A DNA stretch of 64,000 nt from UBA5189 sp035631615 (lineage in GTDB: Bacteria; Chloroflexota; Limnocylindria; Limnocylindrales; CSP1-4), in NCBI GenBank assembly GCA_035631615.1, contig DASQIK010000003.1:6538-70537 (forward strand). Reading direction: 5' to 3'. Shown piece by piece: positions 51,855 through 59,310 of this stretch. The notes under the pieces were generated by a model. That model made no database searches and had not been told where the DNA came from. It saw nothing but the letters and a program-made list of their open reading frames with translations. Each line of letters begins with the position of its first letter. Position 1 is the stretch's first letter. The translations under genes and the position numbers were made by a program.

Positions 51855-52748
51855 ATGCGGGCATTCCCCGGAACGGAGGGAGGGTCCCAGGTGGACCAGC
51901 GCTGGAGTCAGGCGGAGCTCGAGGCGGCATTGGGTCGGTACGAGAGCGAGCTCGTAGCGGCGATGCTCCTGCCGAACGCCGTCCAAACCTACGTTGGATA
52001 CTCAGCGAGATTCCTCCGTTGGCGCAAGGGCGAATACCGGCCGCGCACCGCGTTCGGCCCTGGGCCGGCGCAACCGCCTCGCGTCGCATCAGCCGACGAG
52101 CTCAGACGCGAGATCGACGCATACGAAACCGACCTGCGCAAGGCCAGCCTCGCGTCGGCCGCAGTCAACACGTACGTCGACCATCCACGCCGCTTCACCC
52201 GATGGCTCGAGGGCCGGTTCAAGACCGCAAGGCCTCGGCGGACCTCGAGTCCGCACACACAGATGATCGCCGCTCCCAAGTCGACCGGCGAGGCACAGCC
52301 CCCCGCGGATGCTGCGCCCGATTGGGCGTGGGAAGGAAACGTCCAGGCCGCGCTCGTTGCCTGGCTCGCTGCCGATGGGTGGACGATCGACCGGGAAGCC
52401 GACACGAAGGCTGGCGACCACGGTGTGGACATCCTCGCCAGGCGGAACGGTGAGCGGCTCGCGATCGAGGTGAAGGGCTACCCGCAAGCAACCTACGCCC
52501 GAGGCGTGAACGCGGGCCAACCGAAGCGATGGCACCCAGGGGCTCAGGCCCGCACGTACTTCGGAACGGGCCTCCATGCCGCGATCATCACGCGTGACCG
52601 GTCGACTGATGCGCAGGCAGCACTAGCGCTACCGGATGTCCCCACCTACCGGAGCTTGCTCGACCAAGTTCGCGCTTCGCTCCGAGACCTCGGCATCCGA
52701 GCGTTTCTCGTGAGTCAGGACGGTGGAGTCCGAGAGTTGCGGCGGTAG
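51855..52748 (+). CDS. PD-(D/E)XK (Mrr-like) nuclease with duplicated N-terminal helical module
   Basis: This 297-residue protein starts at the ATG at 51855 just after a TATAGG box. Residues about 15-110 contain two copies of one helical module: LEAALGRYESELVAAMLL...AVQTYVGYSARFLRW and LRREIDAYETDLRKASLA...AVNTYVDHPRRFTRW. The module resembles the SAM-like core-binding fold at the N-terminus of tyrosine recombinases. The C-terminal part is a restriction-endonuclease-like domain with the active-site pattern DHGVDILARRNGERLAIEVKGYP (D...ExK). It may cut foreign or modified DNA. The target is unknown. Divergent from the excisionase-like gene. Confidence 0.78.
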   Translation: MRAFPGTEGGSQVDQRWSQAELEAALGRYESELVAAMLLPNAVQTYVGYSARFLRWRKGEYRPRTAFGPGPAQPPRVASADELRREIDAYETDLRKASLASAAVNTYVDHPRRFTRWLEGRFKTARPRRTSSPHTQMIAAPKSTGEAQPPADAAPDWAWEGNVQAALVAWLAADGWTIDREADTKAGDHGVDILARRNGERLAIEVKGYPQATYARGVNAGQPKRWHPGAQARTYFGTGLHAAIITRDRSTDAQAALALPDVPTYRSLLDQVRASLRDLGIRAFLVSQDGGVRELRR

Positions 52749-52781
52749 TCCCTTGCGTAGCCGCCGGCGCTTGCGGCAGGA

Positions 52782-54236
52782 TCAGGGAATGAGCCCCTGC
52801 GCGCGCAGAGCCGAATCCGCGTTTCGATAGAGTTGGTCTGCCGCGTCCGCGATCGTCCCTCTCAACAGGATTTGGATTCGGTGCCGCGCATCGATCGAAA
52901 TCTCGGGAAGGCCATCCGACAGCCCGAACTCGTAAACGTCGCCTGACTCTCTCAACCGAATCGCGAAGGTTCTATGAATGTTTCTCACCTTGCTCACCCA
53001 GAAGTCGAAAGTGCGCTGGACGGCTGCCTGCCCGGGCGGTTGTGTTTCAAGGCGGAAGAGATAGCTCGCCACCTGCGGTGTTCTCGCCAGGCGGAAATCG
53101 GCCGGAATAGAAGTCTGGTCGAGCATGCTCGTTTGGTTCCAGCCGGCATTCGCTGGCAGGTCCAGCCCGTTGAGCTGCAGCTGGACTTCAGCCACGGTCG
53201 CCTCGCGGAGAACTCCAAGCGCAGAATCGAGGTCCGAAAACGATACGCCCGGGACAAACTCGGCGAGATGCGCCAGGCCCTGAAGGGTCCCTTCAATCTG
53301 CGGCGCTCGAGACGCCAGAATGGTCTCTGCGACCCTTCTGATCGCTGCCGCCGCTCGTTCGAAGACGAAATCCGCAAATGGCTGGTAGTTCCTGCCGTCA
53401 GCATCTGCTAGAGCGTCAAGGTAGCGGGGCTTCTCGTCGGCGAACACCATAAGCGGGATCGATGCCGTGCGAAGCAGCGGGATTGATGCCAGAGCCCTGG
53501 CGACGCGGCCGTTTCCGTCAGCAAACGGGTGAATACACACGAACGCGTAATGCAGATACGCCGCCTGCACAGCCGGGTGAAGAGCCTCGAACTCGGCTGA
53601 TCTTGCTTCCTGGATGAACCTCTCCATCTCGGGAGCGGTGTCGATGACCGGTGCGTACGCATGGCGCAGCCCACGCTCGTCCCACGGGTGATTTGGCTGC
53701 GTTTTGTATTCCCCTCTGGGAAGCGGCTGCTCCTGACGGCCAGATGGCGTATAGACGACGTAGGTCTCCTGGGGCCCGGTCAGGGCCTCATGAAGTTGAC
53801 GAACGAAAACCTCCGACAGCGGCGCGTTTCGCGTTGCCGCATCGAGCACCATCTCATGAGCCTGAAGCTGGGCCTCGAAGAGCGGACGGACCTGCGCTCC
53901 AAGCTTGTCCATCTCAAACTCCCAGCCCGCGTGCTGGAACGCGACCGAATACGTGATGCCTCGGTCGACCTGGTACAGGCCTTCAATCGCTCCCGTGTCA
54001 ACAGCAGCCATTCGCAGGATCGCCTGGGTTGCCGAGTCGAGGGCTCCCTTGGAGACCAGCGGCTTTACTTCGGTTAAACGGGATACGCGCTGGTCCCACA
54101 AGACGACGTCGGTGGATACCTCGGTCCAGTCGGACGCGCTCGGAAAGGGCTCGTACTGCGCGTCGGCTCGCCGGAGGTCCTCGGCAGTGATCTCTCTAGG
54201 GCCCGGAACCTCGACGCTGGGGTCAGACTCAGCCAC
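52782..54236 (-). CDS. Fic family AMP-transferase-like protein
   Basis: This 484-residue protein has the intact Fic motif CIHPFADGNGRVARAL (HPFxxGNGR) near residue 240. An N-terminal inhibitory helix motif of the (S/T)xxxE(G/N) type is visible as DTGAIEGLY around residue 80, which places it in class II (self-inhibited). A flap-like hairpin region (TYVVYTPSGRQEQPLPRGEY) precedes the active site. The C-terminal 180 residues may hold a winged helix. Fic proteins usually transfer AMP to a target protein. In this island it may act as a stress- or infection-triggered toxin (inference). Confidence 0.9.
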   Translation of the reverse strand: MAESDPSVEVPGPREITAEDLRRADAQYEPFPSASDWTEVSTDVVLWDQRVSRLTEVKPLVSKGALDSATQAILRMAAVDTGAIEGLYQVDRGITYSVAFQHAGWEFEMDKLGAQVRPLFEAQLQAHEMVLDAATRNAPLSEVFVRQLHEALTGPQETYVVYTPSGRQEQPLPRGEYKTQPNHPWDERGLRHAYAPVIDTAPEMERFIQEARSAEFEALHPAVQAAYLHYAFVCIHPFADGNGRVARALASIPLLRTASIPLMVFADEKPRYLDALADADGRNYQPFADFVFERAAAAIRRVAETILASRAPQIEGTLQGLAHLAEFVPGVSFSDLDSALGVLREATVAEVQLQLNGLDLPANAGWNQTSMLDQTSIPADFRLARTPQVASYLFRLETQPPGQAAVQRTFDFWVSKVRNIHRTFAIRLRESGDVYEFGLSDGLPEISIDARHRIQILLRGTIADAADQLYRNADSALRAQGLIP

Positions 54237-54367
54237 GGCACGAGTCTACCGGGGGTGGGTGCGCGCGAATGGCGCCCAGCGGCGCACGCTGCAATCACAT
54301 GCCCACCGCTACGAAGCGCCAGTATCTCCGCATCGACGACCTGTGCGCCGCATGGGCAAATAAGAGT

Positions 54368-57300
54368 TCACTCCCCCCGCGGTCGTCCCAGCAGTGCTAG
54401 GAGAGCGCGCCGAGCGCGCTCATGCGGCATCTTTCCTCCGTTCATTGCGTAGCGAAGCGCACGCTCAGACAACCCACTGGCCTCTGCCAGGTGCCACCAG
54501 CCCTTCGTGTCGCGCAGCCGCCGCAGTGGAGCCAACGCTGCCTCCCACTCCCGCCGCTCGTCGCGGTACACCACGTAAACGTCTTCGGCGTCATGAACCA
54601 GCCCGTCGGCGAATTCGTCGAGCCGGTTGCTTTCCTTGCCGATGTGCACGGGCAGGCCGACGGCCTTGACGCGCAATCTCGGCAGGACGCCGACGCTGCT
54701 ACGGCGGCCGAGCCCGCCTCCCGGGTGGCCGCTCTTGTACTCCGGATGAGCGGCGAGCTCCCGTACGAAGTCGCCGTATGTCTTGAGTCGGACGTACCCA
54801 GGACGGCCGCCAGGCTTCGTGGTCACCTTGATCGGCTTGCCGGTTCGTCGGTCTCGCCACTCGAGCGAAAGCAGCTCGGCTGGGTTGTTGTTGTATGGCG
54901 CCACCGGGGTCACTCGCTCGTCGGCACCGGTTTGCGGACTCGCTAGGGCGTCGACGTGACCCATCATGAGGAACCCGAACGGCTTGACCTGGTCGGCGAA
55001 CGGCAGCGCCGCGTTCATGCCGCGAAATGCAGACAACACTGCCGGGCTCGAGACCGGGAGCTGGCTGACCGCAGGCCGCTCGAACCACGCCGGCTCCGGC
55101 CCTGGGTCGCGACCCTCGGCCTCGGCGATCCGCCGGCGCCAGACGACTTCGACCCAGTAGCGCCATGGCCTGTTCCAGTCCGTAGGCGGGTCGACGGGCG
55201 CACGAAGCAGCCCGAGCCCGTGCTCAGACGGCTTGCGGATCTCGACCGCTCCGTCCTCGCCTCGGTTGTACAGGACGTAGCGCTTCGAGGACTGCGCAAA
55301 TGCCCATAGTTCCGCGGGCCGGGCGCGGTCGACGATCGCGTTGTGATCCTCGTCGTACCCAAGCAGCGCGAAGTTCTGATCCTCGAGCTTGAGCATGGAC
55401 GACACCGCACCGCGTCGGTACGGGTTCAGGGCGTTGAGCTCCCCTCGAAGCTGCTCCACCTCGGCGTAGGACAGCGCCCGCACGGCAGCCCGGCCGTCGG
55501 GCAGACGCTCGATTCCTTCGGGGCAGGCGATGAACCCACCAGTCTCGCTGGCAACGACGATCAGCGAGTCGGTGTCGTACGCGACATAGGTCCCGCCGCG
55601 AGCCTCGACGTCGGCCTGCGCGAGCGCCAGCAGGAGCCGCGCGCCGCCGGTGATCGTGGCGGCCAGCGGCGGGAAGCAGAACGCGCCGGGCTCTTCCGCT
55701 GTCTCAACATGCGCGCGGAGGTGCCACAGGCCGTCCGCCTCCACGCGCGTGCCGCCGGCCTTCGGGTCGAGTTGGCGGAACTCCGCGAAGATGCCGTAGG
55801 CCCCGCCGGTTGCGAACGTCTTCAGGAACTGCCCGACCCGCTCGCGTTCGGGAGCCACCAGGCGTTGGTCTGCCCGAATCCGTACCCGCTCCTCGATGGA
55901 CCGGCGGAATAGGTCGTCGCGCGCCGGATCGACCCGCACCGATCCACGGAGGCGGACTGGCTCAAGGCTCGCGAGTCGCCCAACGGGCACGACCCGGAAG
56001 GCCTCGAGTATCTCCGAGACCGGTCCGCCGAGGATCTTGCCGGCAACGAGGTCGGCGAGCGGGTACCACAGGTCATCATCGGCTTCGAGCTCGTTGAGGC
56101 CGATCGTCCAGGCCGGCGAGCCGACGCCGTCGGCAACGAGCCCATACTGCGCTCGAACCGGGACGAGGTCGCCCGCCGGCCGGATGCGCGCGAAGACGCC
56201 CGCCAGCTCTGGCCAGGACTCGGGACTGTGCAATGACGCGCGATCCGCCCGAGCTAGGAAGGCCCGCGCGACGTCGGTCGCGTCGATCGCCTCGAGCCGC
56301 TCGGCCGTCACGAGATCCCACAGACCCAGCAGCGCAAACACCGTCGGGTACATCGAGGTGTAGTCGAGGTAGCGGACCGGCAGCGGCACGGCGCGGATCT
56401 GCGTCCCAGCGCGGCCCCCGTAGTAGGCCGTCGTCGCCTGGCCAAGCCGCGGGACCGACACTGCCGAGCGCTCAGCCGGTGGCGTCACGCCGGCCAGCCG
56501 GAGGTAGGCCTTGCTGACCGCCGCTGGGCTGTACGCCTGCTCGGGCCCGATGTCGATCGGGTGCCGTCGCCACTCGACAAGCAGGGCCTCGTAGAGCGCC
56601 CATGTCGCGGCGACGTCCTCGCGGTTGTACGAGATGTATTCCTCGGTCACACGGCCGTGCTCGGTTGCCTTGCCCTTCCGAGCGGTGGCCCCGAAGGCCC
56701 TGCCAGCCGACTCGAGGGAGTGCTTCTCGTCGGTCAAGGCGTAGACGAAGGTCCGAAGGTCGAGGAACCGGCCGCGATACCAGCGCTTTCCTTCCTTGTG
56801 CTCCGAGTCGGTCCTGGTGAGGGCTGTGAAGCGGATGAAGTTGCGGCGAGAGTCGAGTGCCTTGATGGTTATCTCGGGCCGGAACTGGTTACGTCGGACC
56901 GCTCCATCCTTGTCGGTCCACTCGAAGAACCCGAGCGAGAAGCCCCCGCGGCGGGCTCGGCGCCAGCTCGTGGCCAGTCGCGAGAGGTCGAACGGCAGGT
57001 TGAAGCCGAGGACAAGGCCCTGGGCCTTGTAGGCGATCGGCCAGAAGACCTCTTCCATGAATGCCGAGCGCGAACGTAGCCGGAGCCAGCCACCGTTGGC
57101 TGCGGCATGGTCCGCCGCATAGCGTTCAAGCACCGCCCTGTCGGCCTCGGCCAGCTCGTCGGCGTAGAACAGACCCTCCTGAGTGCAGCGCCCGTGGCTG
57201 ACGACCCTGTAGCTGCCGAAGGTCAGGCTCTGTCCGGCGTCGGTCCGGGTTTCGGTGTCGATGATCAACACGAGGTCGGCCGCCGTGGCTGGCTCGGGGA

Positions 57301-57400
57301 CGTGGTTCGGGCGCGTTCGGGAGACGTAGGCGCGGACCGCGATCGCGGTCTCGAGCGTTGTCAAACTGGACCGTTTCGGGCCGTTCCGCCGTGCCATCAC
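54368..57400 (-). CDS. Family B DNA polymerase with 3'-5' exonuclease domain
   Basis: This 1010-residue protein starts at the ATG at 57400, whose TGATG overlaps the HNH stop. The exonuclease has VLIIDTETRTD (Exo I D-x-E), VLGFNLPFDLSRLA (Exo II N...D) and YNREDVAATW (Exo III Y...D). The polymerase has RYLDYTSMYPTVF (motif A, DxxSxYP-like), QFLKTFATGGAYGIFAEF (motif B, KxxxxxxYG) and VAYDTDSLIVV (motif C, DTDS). The C-terminal 35 residues form an HTH-like unit (LAEASGLSERALRYAMNGG) similar to the end of Cas1. It is longer than many casposon polymerases. In this setting it would replicate the element. The long upstream frame to 57547 is not used. Confidence 0.9.
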   Translation of the reverse strand: MMARRNGPKRSSLTTLETAIAVRAYVSRTRPNHVPEPATAADLVLIIDTETRTDAGQSLTFGSYRVVSHGRCTQEGLFYADELAEADRAVLERYAADHAAANGGWLRLRSRSAFMEEVFWPIAYKAQGLVLGFNLPFDLSRLATSWRRARRGGFSLGFFEWTDKDGAVRRNQFRPEITIKALDSRRNFIRFTALTRTDSEHKEGKRWYRGRFLDLRTFVYALTDEKHSLESAGRAFGATARKGKATEHGRVTEEYISYNREDVAATWALYEALLVEWRRHPIDIGPEQAYSPAAVSKAYLRLAGVTPPAERSAVSVPRLGQATTAYYGGRAGTQIRAVPLPVRYLDYTSMYPTVFALLGLWDLVTAERLEAIDATDVARAFLARADRASLHSPESWPELAGVFARIRPAGDLVPVRAQYGLVADGVGSPAWTIGLNELEADDDLWYPLADLVAGKILGGPVSEILEAFRVVPVGRLASLEPVRLRGSVRVDPARDDLFRRSIEERVRIRADQRLVAPERERVGQFLKTFATGGAYGIFAEFRQLDPKAGGTRVEADGLWHLRAHVETAEEPGAFCFPPLAATITGGARLLLALAQADVEARGGTYVAYDTDSLIVVASETGGFIACPEGIERLPDGRAAVRALSYAEVEQLRGELNALNPYRRGAVSSMLKLEDQNFALLGYDEDHNAIVDRARPAELWAFAQSSKRYVLYNRGEDGAVEIRKPSEHGLGLLRAPVDPPTDWNRPWRYWVEVVWRRRIAEAEGRDPGPEPAWFERPAVSQLPVSSPAVLSAFRGMNAALPFADQVKPFGFLMMGHVDALASPQTGADERVTPVAPYNNNPAELLSLEWRDRRTGKPIKVTTKPGGRPGYVRLKTYGDFVRELAAHPEYKSGHPGGGLGRRSSVGVLPRLRVKAVGLPVHIGKESNRLDEFADGLVHDAEDVYVVYRDERREWEAALAPLRRLRDTKGWWHLAEASGLSERALRYAMNGGKMPHERARRALLALLGRPRGE

Positions 57401-57828
57401 GCCACCACCGGAAACGGTCGGGTCACTGGCGCGCGAAGCGTCGTGGCCTGGTCGACGAGCCACTCGGCCACGAGCACCAGCAGGCTTGCGACCCCGGCGA
57501 GCAGGTGGGCGAGGCTCAGGAGAGGATCGACGTCGCCGGCCGGCCATCGGTCGACGCCCAGTCGGAGCCGAATGTCGGTGATGCTGCGATGGTCGTTCGA
57601 CAAGAGCACTGCCGTCAGGCCGCCGAGGTTTGTTCGCCCGGCGAGGTGGTCAACCTCCGTCGGCTTAGCGCCGCCGATCAGCCGGCGGCAGGCGTAACAA
57701 AGGAGCTCTCCATCGGCCTGTGCGCGGAGGTGGGACGGCTCGCCGCAGCGCGAGCACACGCGATCGGGGCCGAGGCGTCGGGTTCGCCGAGCGACTCGAA
57801 CCTCATTGCGAATGTCGGGATCGGTCAT
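57397..57828 (-). CDS. HNH endonuclease-like protein with zinc ribbon
   Basis: This 143-residue protein has a Cys4-type zinc ribbon (VCSRCGEPSH ... LLCYACRRL) leading into an HNH-like core: TEVDHLAGRTN (DH) and LLSNDHRSITDIRLRLG. The C-terminal third is hydrophobic (LLSLAHLLAGVASLLVLVAEWLV) and might be a helix or membrane contact. GAAGGA precedes the ATG. Its stop overlaps the polymerase ATG (TGATG), so the two are coupled. HNH nucleases are standard casposon cargo. Whether the nuclease site is complete is uncertain because the His spacing is unusual. Confidence 0.75.
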   Translation of the reverse strand: MTDPDIRNEVRVARRTRRLGPDRVCSRCGEPSHLRAQADGELLCYACRRLIGGAKPTEVDHLAGRTNLGGLTAVLLSNDHRSITDIRLRLGVDRWPAGDVDPLLSLAHLLAGVASLLVLVAEWLVDQATTLRAPVTRPFPVVA

Positions 57829-57847
57829 CGTAGTTCCTTCTCATTTG

Positions 57848-58324
57848 CTATCGGACGTAGATGTCGTAGTCGAGCTCACCGCCCTTGCCGAGCCGATCGA
57901 TGCGGATCGGGTCGGTGACCAGTTCGTAGTCCTCGCCGCTGACCCGTACTCGCTTTCGCTTCAGCACCTTGAGACGCGAGTCGTCGAACGGCGGCTCGAG
58001 ATATGCGGTGAGCGCCACGCGGTGCGCGGCGATCGCCGAGGCAGTTCTCGAATCCCGGACAACGACCTGGACCGGACCACCGGGAGTTAGCAGGGTCATC
58101 TCGCGCGCCAGTCGATCTCGGTGCGTGGCGCGCCATCGGCCGCCGCTTTTGACGAAAGCCGAGCCGACGTACCGACGCACGGTGCGCGGGTCGGTACGGG
58201 CGAGGTCCGAGGCTCGCCGGAGGGAGTAACCCTCACGGCGGGCCACCGCGAGTGCATCGAGGGCCCGCTCGCGAGACGACGAGGCGGGATCCAGGGGCTT
58301 GCGAGGCCGACGGGGCGAGCTCAC
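57848..58324 (-). CDS. HTH protein heading the polymerase operon
   Basis: This 158-residue protein starts at the GTG at 58324, preceded by GGAGG at 5 nt. The longer upstream frame is not supported. Residues about 20-60 contain an HTH (ALAVARREGYSLRRASDLARTDPRTVRRYVG), of the type used by resolvase-like or transposon regulators. The C-terminal half (LTPGGPVQVVVRDSRTASAIAAHRVAL and ELVTDPIRIDRLG) has no recognised family. It lies 19 bp before the HNH gene. It is divergent from the other HTH gene, so the 73-bp gap is a shared control region. Confidence 0.7.
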   Translation of the reverse strand: MSSPRRPRKPLDPASSSRERALDALAVARREGYSLRRASDLARTDPRTVRRYVGSAFVKSGGRWRATHRDRLAREMTLLTPGGPVQVVVRDSRTASAIAAHRVALTAYLEPPFDDSRLKVLKRKRVRVSGEDYELVTDPIRIDRLGKGGELDYDIYVR

Positions 58325-58384
58325 GGGTCCTCCAGGAAGTCGTGTACGAGTACCCCCAAATCGTCGTCGGCCCCCGACGTGGCC

Positions 58385-58390
58385 TACGCT
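58385..58390 (+). promoter_or_regulatory. Probable -10 box for the cas1-side operon
   Basis: TACGCT ends 7 nt before the ATG at 58398, the same spacing as at 1424. It lies in the 73-bp divergent promoter region. Confidence 0.35.
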
Positions 58391-58397
58391 GGCGAAC

Positions 58398-59219
58398 ATG
58401 CCCCGCAGTGCGGCCGACTTGGGCCGAAAACGCCCCGCAGTGGCGGCCGCCCGGGCGCGGGACGCCCGCATTTACCGGCGCCTCGCCGCCTGGGCCCGGT
58501 GCCGCGCATACCGGCGGGTCACCCAGCACACCGTGCATAGGTGGGTGACCGACGGACTTCTCCCGCGTGCGATTCGCGTCCCGATCGGGTTCGGCAAGAC
58601 AACCACGGCGCTCGACGCGGGAACAGGGCGGCAGCTGCTCACTCTCTGCGAGTACCGGTACACAGACGGACTTGGCCGCAAGGAGCTGCTCGGCGCCCAG
58701 CTTTGGCTCGACCGCTTTGCCGTGCCGGTGCGGCACGTCCGGGACGCCGCGCGGCGCGAGTTCCTCGATAACCGTGGTCAGGCGACAAGCGACGACGTTG
58801 CGCTGTCATTCCTTATTGCCCGACAGCGTCCGGTCATCGACGCCATGCTCGGGCTCGGTTATGACGCCCGAGCTGACGCCGTCGACGCGATCGTCGGGGC
58901 GACCCTAGAGGGAGCTCCACCAAGCGACGTCGCCGTCGATGCGTTCGCCGCGGTCACTGGCCTCACGCGGACCGAGGTGCGTGAGCGGTTTGGGGAACTA
59001 CCAGCGCTGAACCGAGTCAGCCTGACTGACTTGCTCGACCTCCCCGACGCTGAGTTCGAGGCGGCCCGAGACCGTTTCGAACGCTTCGCGGCGAACGTAA
59101 CCCCCGACCAGCATCGGAGCGGACGGAAGCGCGCCCGAGTGCGCCTTGGTTGGTTCCTGAGCGCCTTCCTCATCGGACCCATCGCGGACGTGCCGGGAGT
59201 CAAGCCCGACCAGCGTTAG
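58398..59219 (+). CDS. HTH protein upstream of Cas1
   Basis: This 273-residue protein starts at the ATG at 58398. A basic N-terminus contains a possible HTH/wing (RRVTQHTVHRWVTDGLLPRAIRVPIGF). The remainder is helical with no catalytic motif that I recognise (ATSDDVALSFLIARQRPVIDAMLGLG; DAFAAVTGLTRTEVRERFGEL). It may be the element's regulator or a factor for end recognition. The gene is 91 bp before cas1 on the same strand. Confidence 0.65.
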   Translation: MPRSAADLGRKRPAVAAARARDARIYRRLAAWARCRAYRRVTQHTVHRWVTDGLLPRAIRVPIGFGKTTTALDAGTGRQLLTLCEYRYTDGLGRKELLGAQLWLDRFAVPVRHVRDAARREFLDNRGQATSDDVALSFLIARQRPVIDAMLGLGYDARADAVDAIVGATLEGAPPSDVAVDAFAAVTGLTRTEVRERFGELPALNRVSLTDLLDLPDAEFEAARDRFERFAANVTPDQHRSGRKRARVRLGWFLSAFLIGPIADVPGVKPDQR

Positions 59220-59257
59220 GGCTCGAAGCTCGTGATAATTCGAATCTACGAAAGAAA

Positions 59258-59286
59258 CCCCCGCGGCTGCGCTAACAGCCCGGGGG
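59258..59286 (+). promoter_or_regulatory. Hairpin in the leader of cas1
   Basis: CCCCCG-C-GGCTG pairs with CAGCC-CGGGGG (11 bp, one bulged C) around CGCTAA. It lies 10 bp before the GGAGG site of cas1 and 38 bp after the preceding stop. It could be an attenuator or processing site that lowers Cas1 expression. Confidence 0.5.
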
Positions 59287-59310
59287 CGTGGCACACGGAG
59301 GTAAGTCCGC

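Noticed and set aside
54368..57400. Plasmid or phage replication polymerase with no link to Cas1
   Set aside because: Not excluded outright, but the divergent arrangement with Cas1, the coupled HNH gene and the shared C-terminal HTH make a common element more likely.
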